In this document: positions 6,743-14,644 of the stretch, one piece after another
How the letters are laid out: every line of letters begins with the position of its first letter
Numbering within the stretch: position 1 is the stretch's first letter
NCBI GenBank assembly: GCA_964430565.1
Contig: CAYSFD010000005.1
Coordinates: forward strand, 1 to 64,000
DNA length: 64,000 nt
Direction of reading: 5' to 3'
Source: VBDM01 sp964430565
GTDB lineage: Bacteria; Pseudomonadota; Gammaproteobacteria; Burkholderiales; SG8-39
Program-made: the position numbers and the translations under genes
Notes under the pieces: model-generated
What the model was told of the DNA's origin: nothing
What the model saw: the letters and a program-made list of their open reading frames with translations, nothing else
Databases searched by the model: none

Positions 6743-7651
6743 ATGAACTTCAAGCACCTTTACTACTTCTGGTGGGTCGCCAAGGAAGGCGGCGTATTGC
6801 GCGCGAGCGAGCGGCTACACATTACGCCGCAGACGATCAGCGGTCAGATCGGGCTGCTGGAGGATGACTTGGGCGCACCGCTATTTGCCAAGCGCGGCCG
6901 AAACCTCGAGCTCACCGAAGCGGGGCGGCTCGCCCTCGGCTATGCAGAGGACATCTTCAAGCTTGGGTCCGAACTGGAGGAGTCCCTGCGGAACTACCCG
7001 GCGGGCGGTCGCCCCACCGAGTTTCGGGTCGGGGTGGCCGACGCGGTTCAGAAGACCATCGCCTACCGGCTGCTCGAACCGGTGACCCGCCTTGCCGATC
7101 CCGTGCGCCTTATATGCCGGGAATGGAAGCTCGACAGTCTGCTCTCGGAACTTGCCGCCCATCGGCTGGATCTTGTCATCGCCGGCGTGCCGATCCCGCC
7201 TTCGGTGAGCGTGCGCGCGTACAACCACCGGCTCGGGGAATCAGGGGTGAGTTTTTTCGCATCCGTCCGACTCTTCAAGAGCCTAAAGGGAAAGTTTCCC
7301 GCCTGCCTGGACGGCGCTCCGATGCTGATTCCGGGGCGAGACGCGGCAGTGAATTCGCACTTGGAGCGGTGGTGCGAGACGAATAGACTCCGGCCCCGGG
7401 TGGTTGGCGAGTTCGACGATAGCGCGCTGATGAAGGCGTTCGGGCAGCATGGCACGGGAGTGTTCATCGGACCGACCGTGCTCGAATCCGAAATCGAAAC
7501 GCAGTACGGGGTGAAGGCCGTGGGCCGAACGCAGGAGATCGTCGAGGAGTTCTTCGCGATCTCCGTTGAGCGGCGCGTAACGCACCCATGCGTCGTCGCC
7601 ATCGCCGAGGCGGCAAGAGATCGGTTGTTTGTCACGGGCGCCACCGCCTGA
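6743..7651 (+). CDS. nhaR: LysR-family regulator, NhaR type
   Basis: The 302-residue protein starts at ATG 6743 (MNFKHLYYFWWVAKEGG). Residues 1-60 are a LysR winged helix-turn-helix (SERLHITPQTISGQIGLLE, then LFAKRGRNLELTEAG). The rest is a LysR effector domain beginning near FRVGVADAV. The NhaR opening MNxxHLYYFWxVxKEG is characteristic, and nhaA follows 40 bases after its stop, as in enterobacterial nhaA-nhaR loci, where NhaR senses Na+ and activates the antiporter gene. The promoter carries a dyad that may be its own operator. Two broken copies of its 5' end lie at 279 and 2400. Confidence 0.9.
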   Translation: MNFKHLYYFWWVAKEGGVLRASERLHITPQTISGQIGLLEDDLGAPLFAKRGRNLELTEAGRLALGYAEDIFKLGSELEESLRNYPAGGRPTEFRVGVADAVQKTIAYRLLEPVTRLADPVRLICREWKLDSLLSELAAHRLDLVIAGVPIPPSVSVRAYNHRLGESGVSFFASVRLFKSLKGKFPACLDGAPMLIPGRDAAVNSHLERWCETNRLRPRVVGEFDDSALMKAFGQHGTGVFIGPTVLESEIETQYGVKAVGRTQEIVEEFFAISVERRVTHPCVVAIAEAARDRLFVTGATA

Positions 7652-7691
7652 TGTACATGGCTGCAAACCGCCAGACGGGACGGATTGGCAC

Positions 7692-8879
7692 ATGCGGGTA
7701 ATCCGCGCACTGCACGAGTTCATCGCTTTCGAATCTGCCGGTGGCATTCTGCTCGCCATTGCCGCCGCAGCGGCGCTCGCGCTCGCCAACTCGCCCTTTG
7801 CCTTTCTGTACGACGCCTTTCTCGATACTCCGGTCGAGGTGCGTGTCGGAGCATTGCAGATCGCTAAGCCGCTACTGCTGTGGATCAACGATGGGCTGAT
7901 GGTGGCGTTCTTCTTCCTCGTGGGTCTCGAGATCAAGCGCGAAGTGCTCGAGGGCGAATTGTCCGACCCGAAGCAGGTCGTGCTGCCAGCGGTCGCCGCG
8001 GCTGGTGGCATGGCGGTGCCGGCGGCGATCTACGCCGCGATCAACGCAAGCAACCCGGCGGCGCTTGCTGGCTGGGCGATTCCGGCGGCAACCGACATCG
8101 CTTTCGCGCTCGGGGTGCTTTCGTTGTTGGGCAACCGGGTGCCGGCAGGCCTCAAGCTGTTCCTGCTCACGCTTGCGATCCTCGACGATATCGGGGCGAT
8201 CGTGATCATCGCGATGTTCTTCGCCGGCAACCTTGCGCCAGTTTCGCTCGGTATTGCCGCGGTGGCGTTGCTTGCGCTGTTCGCGCTAAACCGCTTGGGT
8301 GTCGCGCGCCTCGCACCCTATTTCTTCGTAGGGTTGGTGCTGTGGATTTCGGTGCTGAAGTCGGGCGTGCACGCGACCTTGGCCGGCGTCGCGCTGGCGC
8401 TGTTCATTCCGCTTCGCGCGCGCCACTCCGAATCACATTCGCCGCTGCGGCGTCTGGAGCACGATCTGCACGCGCCGGTTGCGTTCGCGATTCTGCCGCT
8501 GTTTGCGTTCGCCAACGCCGGCGTATCGCTCGAGGGTGTGACGGCCGCGACGTTCCTGGAGCCGGTTCCTCTCGGCATCGCCGCGGGCCTGCTCGCCGGC
8601 AAGCCGATCGGCGTGTTTCTCGTGTCTTGGCTCACGGTGCGGCTGGGATTCGCGCGGCTGCCGGAGAGCACTGGCTGGGGCGCGATGTTCGGCGCATCCG
8701 TGCTTTGCGGCATTGGTTTCACCATGAGCTTGTTCATCGCCGGACTCGCGTTCGAAGGCGCGGGCAGCACTTACATCGTGCAGACGCGGCTGGGCATTCT
8801 TTTCGGCTCGCTCGCCTCCGCCGTCCTCGGCCTCGCGATTTTGCGGGCGGTGCTTCCGTTGCCGACGACAACGAGGTAA
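7692..8879 (+). CDS. nhaA: Na+/H+ antiporter NhaA
   Basis: The 395-residue inner-membrane protein (usual length about 390) starts at ATG 7692 (MRVIRALHEFIAFESAGG), the conventional NhaA start; the 21-codon upstream extension overlaps nhaR and looks non-coding. Hallmarks are GLEIKRE near residue 80, PAATDIAFALGVLSLLG near 135-150, and AILDDIGAIVII near 165, which carries the two adjacent Asp residues that exchange Na+ for protons. A C-terminal GFTMSLFIAGLAF helix is also present. It lies directly downstream of nhaR and is probably co-transcribed with or activated by it. It expels Na+ (or Li+) using the proton gradient. Confidence 0.95.
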   Translation: MRVIRALHEFIAFESAGGILLAIAAAAALALANSPFAFLYDAFLDTPVEVRVGALQIAKPLLLWINDGLMVAFFFLVGLEIKREVLEGELSDPKQVVLPAVAAAGGMAVPAAIYAAINASNPAALAGWAIPAATDIAFALGVLSLLGNRVPAGLKLFLLTLAILDDIGAIVIIAMFFAGNLAPVSLGIAAVALLALFALNRLGVARLAPYFFVGLVLWISVLKSGVHATLAGVALALFIPLRARHSESHSPLRRLEHDLHAPVAFAILPLFAFANAGVSLEGVTAATFLEPVPLGIAAGLLAGKPIGVFLVSWLTVRLGFARLPESTGWGAMFGASVLCGIGFTMSLFIAGLAFEGAGSTYIVQTRLGILFGSLASAVLGLAILRAVLPLPTTTR

Positions 8880-9272
8880 GCGACCGGAGCGCGAGCGCTG
8901 ACTAAATGGCCGGCTCAACGCTTCACCCCAGTGACGATCGTACTCGTGGAGTGGTCACAATAGTGCCGAGGTCGAATGTGTCGGAGAATTTCCCACGCAC
9001 AGGAATGGCCTTATCCGCGGGGGCGGGCGGCGCCTAACACGCACGCAACATGCGGCGGTAGGTAAGCTGTCCGCCTTAGCCTTTGTCTTGCCAGATCTTT
9101 TGCAGCGCTGACATGAACGCCTAGCGTTGATGCTTGCTCCGCCAAGTACGAATGACCAGCGAACGCTCGCGCGCACCGTCCAGTGGCTGGCGCACGTGAC
9201 TTCTGCCATCACTGCGCAAGTCGGGGCGTCACCCCTTCCAGACGTGGCGAAGTAACGCCGCAGTCGTTGACT
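8880..9272. other. Apparent decayed DNA, no intact gene
   Basis: No intact gene is recognised over about 390 bases. On the minus strand a coding-like reading runs from about 9114 down to 8950 (MSALQKIWQDKG, then GGQLTYRRMLRA, then KAIPVRGKFSDTFDLGT). It is broken by two stops and may be an old gene fragment; the family was not identified. Confidence 0.4.
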
Positions 9273-9560
9273 TCAATTACGGTGTATGCCGTGGAAGGGC
9301 CAAGCACAGCCCCGTGCGATGCGAATCGGTCCACTCAATGTCGCACCGCCATGTACCACGCGATGTCCGATGCCCGTGAGCGTTACGCCGCGCAATCGAC
9401 CCCGAATGAATGTGAGGACGGTGCCGAGCGCTTGTTCGTGGCTTACGCGCTCGTTCGCACCCCAATCCTGTTCGCCCAGCTTTGCGCCTGCGGGGTCGCT
9501 TGCAATGAAACGCGGATACGCGCCGAGCCCTTCAAATTGCCCACGTATGAGGGGCAAGGC
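9273..9560 (-). pseudogene. ackA: Acetate kinase fragment
   Basis: A minus-strand frame of about 95 residues matches the N-terminal third of acetate kinases of the type with PLxRGQxEG (here PLIRGQFEGLGAYPRF), followed by a DPAGAKL segment and the diagnostic IGHRVVHGG. The preceding LNxGSSSxK phosphate-binding strand is missing. After GPIRI the sequence departs from the family and stops, so about 300 C-terminal residues, including the catalytic Asp/Arg region, are absent. It is a broken relic of an acetyl-phosphate gene, next to another truncated gene in a decaying stretch. Confidence 0.75.
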
Positions 9561-10057
9561 CGCTTCGCGTGGTGCCGAGGTATGAAGATAGGCCTGTGCG
9601 CGGCGCGCAAGTCAGGTGCGATTAGCGGTTCGTGCGGACGGCCACTTGCCGAGCGGATGTGGCGGCCGCCGTGGTCCATCAGCTCACACCACGGTTGTGG
9701 AAGCAGCCCTTCGCCGGCGCACCGCTTCGTTCCAGGTTCGACATCAACTGACTGCCAGAGCGCAAGGAATCCGTCCAGTTACCGGTTACTTTCTACCAAC
9801 GTATGGCGCGCTCACTACAAATGCGTCATCCACCCGTGGGATTACGCGAGGGTGCATCGGGGCAGATCCGCGATGCGGGAAACTTCCGATTGAGATTTTA
9901 TTGAAGCGTCGGTAGCGGCGCAGAAGAGTTTCGCTCGTGTCGCTGCCCAGCGCCGAGAAACGGATCTGCGAATGCGTTTCGCAGATCCTCGACGGTCCGG
10001 AGTTTCCCGAAGTAAGTTCCCTCCGGGCCCGATGCTGAAGAGCGATCAGAGGTCGCG
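9561..10057. other. Non-coding stretch between two gene remnants
   Basis: Nothing gene-like is recognised in about 500 bases apart from the inverted repeat at 9962-9988. The frames present have no recognisable motifs. Confidence 0.4.
9962..9988. repeat. Perfect 11-bp inverted repeat
   Basis: GGATCTGCGAA (9962-9972) and TTCGCAGATCC (9978-9988) are exact reverse complements around the five-base loop TGCGT. No T-run follows on either side, so it is not a standard terminator. It could be a protein-binding site, a transposon-end relic or an RNA hairpin. Confidence 0.6.
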
Positions 10058-10243
10058 TTACGGGCTGGTGTCCTGACCGGAAAGAAACATCATCAGCCGC
10101 GGCATATCTTCGGGCTTGACCTTGCCCGTATGCGAGTGCCGCTTCTCGTAGGTGTGCCAGTGGCCTTCCATGGATTGCATGAACTGCTGCTTTGTGATCA
10201 TGCCATCAGGTCCGGCTTTTTTTCTCCACTCCGCTTCGATCTT
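10058..10243 (-). pseudogene. EF-hand-like protein, C-terminal fragment
   Basis: The frame opens after a TAG at 10244-10246 and gives about 61 residues to TAA at 10058. KKAGPDGMITKQQFMQSME resembles the second half of an EF-hand loop (D-x-D-G-x-I-x-x-x-E/Q-F), followed by a helix and a His-rich segment (GHWHTYEKRHSH). The body of the protein and any signal peptide are missing, and the ATPase gene ends eight bases beyond the opening. A frame starting at ATG 10201 could still be translated (47 residues), but nothing supports function. The family assignment is moderate. Confidence 0.5.
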
Positions 10244-10250
10244 CTATCCC

Positions 10251-11372
10251 TCAGACAAGCCTCTTCAGCAGCTCGATCGCCTGGGCGACGCGTATGCCCT
10301 CGCGCGTCTGATAATCCTTCTTTCCCACCGCCGACAACTGCCACGCCTCGGCGTCCGGAAAGCGCGCCTTGAGATAGCGCAGGCCACCCTCCGCGTCGGC
10401 GTCGTCCCACTTGCACTCGACCAGGAGTTTCGGGCGCCGGCCTTCCGTGACCACGAAATCGACTTCGCGCCCCTCGATATCGCGAAAGTACCGCAGATCC
10501 AGATCGCGGCCGCGTGTGTCCTGCTCGAAATGCACCCACTTGAGCAGATGGCAGGCGATCAGGTTCTCGAAGCGCGCGGGATCCGAGGGCACCACCGTCC
10601 AGTCGAGGTGGTAGTGTTTTTGCTGTTTCTTAACTGCGCGGATGCGCGGCGCGCCGAACGGCGCGATCCGGAACAGGGCGTAAAGGCGCTCGAGCGCCGC
10701 GAGCCAGGCTGAGAGCGCTCGATGGCTCATCTGGAGATCCTCGCGAAGCGCGTTTACCGAGAGGGGTGAGCCGACAAGCTCGGGGAGTCGGAGCATGAGC
10801 AGTTCGAGATGCCCGAGGTCTTGGATGCGCTCGAGCGCCGAGACCTCTTCGCGCACGAGGAGCGTGCGGTACTCGCGCGACCAGCGCCGCGCCTGAATCT
10901 CGCTCCCGGAAAGGAATGGCTCCGGGAAACCCCCCAAACGCAGGAGATCCAGCACCTCCGCCGGCCGCGTCATTCCCAGTTCGGCGACGGAGAAGGGGTG
11001 CAGCCGCAGCATGTGGTAGCGGCCCTGCAATGAGTCGCCGCCAAAGCGGTAGAGATCGAGTCGGCCGCTGCCGGTGACGAGAATCCTCTGCCCGCGCGGA
11101 CGTCCGTCGTACAGCCCTTTCAGGAAGTTGCGCCAGCGCCGGTACTTGTGGATTTCGTCCAGGATCCAGAATCGCCCCGGAGGCAGTTCGCCCGTGAGAA
11201 TGCGCTCGCGGTGGGCCGCAATGTCCCAATTGAGGTACGCGCCGCGCGCTCCCGGCAGGCCGAGCGCGAGGGTCGTTTTCCCGACTTGGCGTGGTCCAGC
11301 GACAAACACCATCTTGCGCGTGAGGTCGCGCTGCACGGCGGCGGCGAGGTAGCGGGGACTGCGGGTGGCCAT
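10251..11372 (-). CDS. AAA_14 / DUF4143 family ATPase
   Basis: The 373-residue protein carries a P-loop near residue 27 (AGPRQVGKTTLA), a Walker B stretch RFWILDEIHK near residue 88, and a sensor-like ILVTGSGRLDLYR. A C-terminal DUF4143 region contains EVDFVVTEG then LLVECKW, the D-x(n)-E-x-K spacing of a restriction-nuclease-like fold. This family is widespread, moves readily between genomes, and has no settled function. The gene stands alone between the broken EF-hand and ackA relics and the enoyl-CoA hydratase gene, which suggests an acquired single gene. Its own start (MATRSPRYLA) is clear; no partner gene is visible. Confidence 0.85.
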   Translation of the reverse strand: MATRSPRYLAAAVQRDLTRKMVFVAGPRQVGKTTLALGLPGARGAYLNWDIAAHRERILTGELPPGRFWILDEIHKYRRWRNFLKGLYDGRPRGQRILVTGSGRLDLYRFGGDSLQGRYHMLRLHPFSVAELGMTRPAEVLDLLRLGGFPEPFLSGSEIQARRWSREYRTLLVREEVSALERIQDLGHLELLMLRLPELVGSPLSVNALREDLQMSHRALSAWLAALERLYALFRIAPFGAPRIRAVKKQQKHYHLDWTVVPSDPARFENLIACHLLKWVHFEQDTRGRDLDLRYFRDIEGREVDFVVTEGRRPKLLVECKWDDADAEGGLRYLKARFPDAEAWQLSAVGKKDYQTREGIRVAQAIELLKRLV

Positions 11373-11488
11373 CCGCGCAGCATACCGTGATTTATGCGGG
11401 CAGGCAAAAAACCGTGTAGAGAATTTTGCCTATGCGCAAAACCCCAGGTGACAGGGCCTGAGCAACACACCCGCCTGGCTGCAAGGGA

Positions 11489-12268
11489 CTACTCGCCTTT
11501 GAACTGCGGTTTTCGCTTCGCGAGAAACGCCCGCACGCCCTCGCGGAAGTCCTCGGTGTCGTAGCAGGCGTAGGCTTCGTCGCGCTCTTTGCGAGTGATC
11601 GGCCGCGACTGGGCGAGGCGCCGGGCGAACTTCTTGTGCCAGCGCGCGGTGAGCGGCGCGCCCTCGGCGATGCGCCGCGCCGCCGCCATCGATTCTTCCT
11701 CGACCTTGTCGTCGGGCACGACGCGGTTCACCAGGCCCATGTCCTTCGCCTCCGCGGCGCCGAGCACGCGGCCTTCGAGCAGAATCTCGAGCGCCGCGGC
11801 GCGGCCGATGAGGTCGATCAAGGCCTTCATTTCGCCGTAGCCGACGACAAGCCCGAGTTTGTTTATGGGAATGCCAAAGCGGCTGGAGGCGCCGCAGATG
11901 CGCAGATCGCTCTGGGAAACGATTTCCAGGCCCCCGCCGACGCAGACGCCGTGGATCATCGCCACGATCGGATGCCGGCAGCGCTCGAGCGCCCCCATGG
12001 TGGCTTCGAGCACGTTCCCGTATTTCTTCCCGTTCCTGGAATTGTTCCGCGTCTTCTCGAACTCGGCGATGTCGGCGCCGGCGGCGAAGGCCTTATCGCC
12101 CGCTCCGCGGATCACGATGCATCGTAACGACAGGTCCTTGTCGAGCTCGCGCATGACTTCGCCCAGCCGCTTCCACGAGGCGAGGCCGAGCGCGTTGAGC
12201 TTTTCCGGGTTGTTGAGCGTGACGATCGCGATGGAACCCGCGCGATCGACCTGGATCGGTGTTGGCAC
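11489..12268 (-). CDS. Enoyl-CoA hydratase/isomerase family protein
   Basis: The 259-residue protein has the crotonase fold: AGDKAFAAGADIAEFE near residues 55-70 forms the first oxyanion loop, and IHGVCVGGGLEIVSQSDLRI near 104-123 the second, with the E in GGGLEI where a catalytic Glu lies. FGIPINKLGLVVGYG follows. Members hydrate trans-2-enoyl-CoA, but substrate cannot be told from sequence. It starts seven bases after the stop of the Bug receptor gene, the last gene of a leftward cluster (aminotransferase, receptor, hydratase), suggesting joint use of an imported carboxylate. Confidence 0.9.
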   Translation of the reverse strand: MPTPIQVDRAGSIAIVTLNNPEKLNALGLASWKRLGEVMRELDKDLSLRCIVIRGAGDKAFAAGADIAEFEKTRNNSRNGKKYGNVLEATMGALERCRHPIVAMIHGVCVGGGLEIVSQSDLRICGASSRFGIPINKLGLVVGYGEMKALIDLIGRAAALEILLEGRVLGAAEAKDMGLVNRVVPDDKVEEESMAAARRIAEGAPLTARWHKKFARRLAQSRPITRKERDEAYACYDTEDFREGVRAFLAKRKPQFKGE

Positions 12269-12275
12269 GGTAGCG

Positions 12276-13259
12276 CTAGTCGACGGGTATTTTTGCGTCC
12301 TTGATGAGCTTGGCGTACTTCGCCTGCTCGGCCTTGAGGAAGGTCTCGAACTCCTCGGGCGTGCCGCCGCCCAGCTCGGTCCCGGCCTTTTGCAGCCTTT
12401 CCTTCGCGTCGGGCGATTGCATCGCGCGGTTGCTGTCGGCGTTCACTTTCCGGACGATATCGCGCGGCGTGCCTGCCGGTGCGAACATGCCGTACCAGTT
12501 GGTGACCTCGAACCCGAGTATCCCGCTTTCGGTGAAGGTCGGAACGTCGGGAAGCTGCGCGTGGCGCTTGGGCGTCGAGATCGCGAGCGCGCGCAGGCGG
12601 CCGTTTTTGATGTGCTCGATCACCGGCGGCATGGTGTCGAAGTTCATCGACACGGTGCCGGCGAGCAGATCGGTGATCGCCTGGCCGCTGCCCTTGTAGG
12701 GAACGTGCACCATCTCGACCTTGGTGAGGAGCTTGAACATCTCGCCGGCGAGGTGCTGCGTGCTGCCGACTCCCGAGGAGGCGAAACTCAACTGCCCGGG
12801 CTTGCTCTGGGCGAGCGCGATGAGTTCCTTCACGGATTTCGCCGGAAGCGCAGGCGGCACTGCGAGGATGTTCGGCACGTAACCGACGTACATCACCGTG
12901 GCGAAGTCCTTCGCCGCGTCGTAGGGCATCTTGCGGAACAGGTTCGGCGCGATCGCGTTGGAGTTCACGTGACCCATGAGCAGCGTGTAGCCGTCGGGCG
13001 CGGACTTCGCAACGGCCTCGGCGCCGATCACGCCGGTCGCCCCCGGCCGGTTCTCGACGATGACTTGCTGGCCCCAGTACTCGAAGAGCTTCTGGCCGAG
13101 CACGCGCGCCATCAGGTCGGTGCCGCCTCCCGGCGCGAAGCCGACGATCATCCTGACCGGCTTGGTGGGATAGCTTTGGGCGAACGCCGTTTCGGGCCAG
13201 GTCGTGAATGCGGCAGCGAGCGCGGTAAAGAGCGCAACGAGCTTCAATCGCAGTTCCAT
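12276..13259 (-). CDS. Bug-family (tripartite tricarboxylate transporter) solute receptor
   Basis: The 327-residue protein starts at ATG 13259, with AGGAGG just upstream. It has a signal peptide (about residues 1-27, ending ETAFAQ), followed by YPTKPVRMIVGFAPGGGTDLMAR, the standard Bug opening. Later come VENRPGATGVIGAE, SAPDGYTLLMG, and VPYKGSGQAITDLLAG, which line the carboxylate-binding cleft. Bug proteins are periplasmic receptors, very abundant in Betaproteobacteria, and are often orphaned from TctAB permeases, as here. The ligand is unknown; the adjacent aminotransferase and hydratase suggest a small organic acid. Confidence 0.93.
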   Translation of the reverse strand: MELRLKLVALFTALAAAFTTWPETAFAQSYPTKPVRMIVGFAPGGGTDLMARVLGQKLFEYWGQQVIVENRPGATGVIGAEAVAKSAPDGYTLLMGHVNSNAIAPNLFRKMPYDAAKDFATVMYVGYVPNILAVPPALPAKSVKELIALAQSKPGQLSFASSGVGSTQHLAGEMFKLLTKVEMVHVPYKGSGQAITDLLAGTVSMNFDTMPPVIEHIKNGRLRALAISTPKRHAQLPDVPTFTESGILGFEVTNWYGMFAPAGTPRDIVRKVNADSNRAMQSPDAKERLQKAGTELGGGTPEEFETFLKAEQAKYAKLIKDAKIPVD

Positions 13260-13285
13260 GTTTTCCTCCTGTGCGGTGATTGTGG

Positions 13286-14479
13286 TCAGGCAGCCTTGCG
13301 CGGTGCGGCGCGCGCAGCCTCGGCGAGATGATCGAGCGCGGCGAGCACGCCGCCTTTTTTGTGCGGAATGTTCGCCAGCGCCAGGCCCATTTCGATTCCT
13401 GAGAGCGTCCCGGCGAGCGCGAGGTCGTTGAAATCGCCGAGATGACCGACGCGAAAGACTTTCCCCGCGAGCCGGCCGAGCCCCGTGCCGAGCGACATGT
13501 CGTAGGCCTCGAGGATGAGTTTGCGCAGCGCGTCGGCGTCGTGTCCTGCCGGCATCATGATCGCGGTAAGCGAATTCGAATACTCCTCGGGCACGGCGCA
13601 CAGGATCTCCAGACCCCAGGCGCGCACCGCGCGCCGCGTGGCTTCGGCGTGGCGGGCGTGGCGCGCGAAGACGTTCGCGAGGCCCTCTTCCATCAGCATC
13701 GCGAGCGATTCGCGCAGTCCGTAGAGAAGATTGGTTGCCGGCGTGTAGGGGAAGTATCCGGTCTTGTTGTTGGCGATGATCTCCTCCCAGTTCCAGTAGG
13801 CGCGCGGCAGCTTGGCGCCTTGAGAGGCCTTGCGCGCTTTCTCGCTCACCGCGTTGAAGGAGAGTCCCGGTGGCAGCATCAGGCCTTTCTGCGAGCCTGC
13901 AACCGTGACGTCCACGCCCCATTCGTCGTGGCGGTAGTCGATCGAGGCGAGCGAGGAGATCGTATCGACCATGTAGAGCGCGGGATGCCGCGCGGCGTCG
14001 ATCGCGCGGCGGACGGCGCCGATGCGGCTCGTCACCCCGGTGGAAGTCTCGTTGTGCACGACGCACACCGCTTTGATCCTGTGCTCGCGGTCTTCCTTCA
14101 GCTTCGCCTCGACCGCGGCCGGATCGACGCCGCGGCGCCAGTCGGTGGGAATGAGATCGACCGAAATGCCGAGCCGCGTCGCCATCTTGTGCCACAGGGA
14201 AGCGAAGTGACCGGTCTCGAACATCAGTACCCGATCGCCCGACGAGAGCGTGTTCACCAGCGCCGCTTCCCAGGCACCCGTGCCCGACGCTGGGAAGATC
14301 ACCACCGGCTGCCGGGTCTGGAATACCGCCTTCAGCCCTTCGAGGATCTCCAATCCCATGACGCCGAACTCGGGGCCGCGGTGGTCGATCGTCGCGCGGT
14401 CGATCGCGCGCAATACCCGGTCGGGCACGTTGGTGGGACCGGGGATCTGGAGGAAATGGCGTCCGCTGCGATGGGCCAT
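13286..14479 (-). CDS. Class V aminotransferase, serine-glyoxylate / alanine-glyoxylate type
   Basis: The 397-residue PLP enzyme starts at ATG 14479 (MAHRSGRHFLQIPGPTNVPD). IPGPTNVP, the FPASGTGAWEA stretch near residue 63, HNETSTGV near 142, and VAGSQKGLMLPPG with the Schiff-base lysine at about K198 match the SgaA/AGXT family, which moves an amino group from serine or alanine to glyoxylate. It is the first gene of the leftward cluster and is separated by 26 bases from the Bug receptor. The amino donor cannot be fixed by reading alone. Confidence 0.88.
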   Translation of the reverse strand: MAHRSGRHFLQIPGPTNVPDRVLRAIDRATIDHRGPEFGVMGLEILEGLKAVFQTRQPVVIFPASGTGAWEAALVNTLSSGDRVLMFETGHFASLWHKMATRLGISVDLIPTDWRRGVDPAAVEAKLKEDREHRIKAVCVVHNETSTGVTSRIGAVRRAIDAARHPALYMVDTISSLASIDYRHDEWGVDVTVAGSQKGLMLPPGLSFNAVSEKARKASQGAKLPRAYWNWEEIIANNKTGYFPYTPATNLLYGLRESLAMLMEEGLANVFARHARHAEATRRAVRAWGLEILCAVPEEYSNSLTAIMMPAGHDADALRKLILEAYDMSLGTGLGRLAGKVFRVGHLGDFNDLALAGTLSGIEMGLALANIPHKKGGVLAALDHLAEAARAAPRKAA

Positions 14480-14644
14480 GACGAGCTCGGAATGAGGGGG
14501 AATGGGTAAATTAATCGAAAAACCGGGTCGCCACAATTGATTTTGGTCACGCCGGGCGCAGACGCGCGGCTCGCGATTCTTGTTGACTTCACTTTCCAGG
14601 CAGCCGAATACTGGCCCCATCTCGGTTCTGGGGGAGGAACTCCG

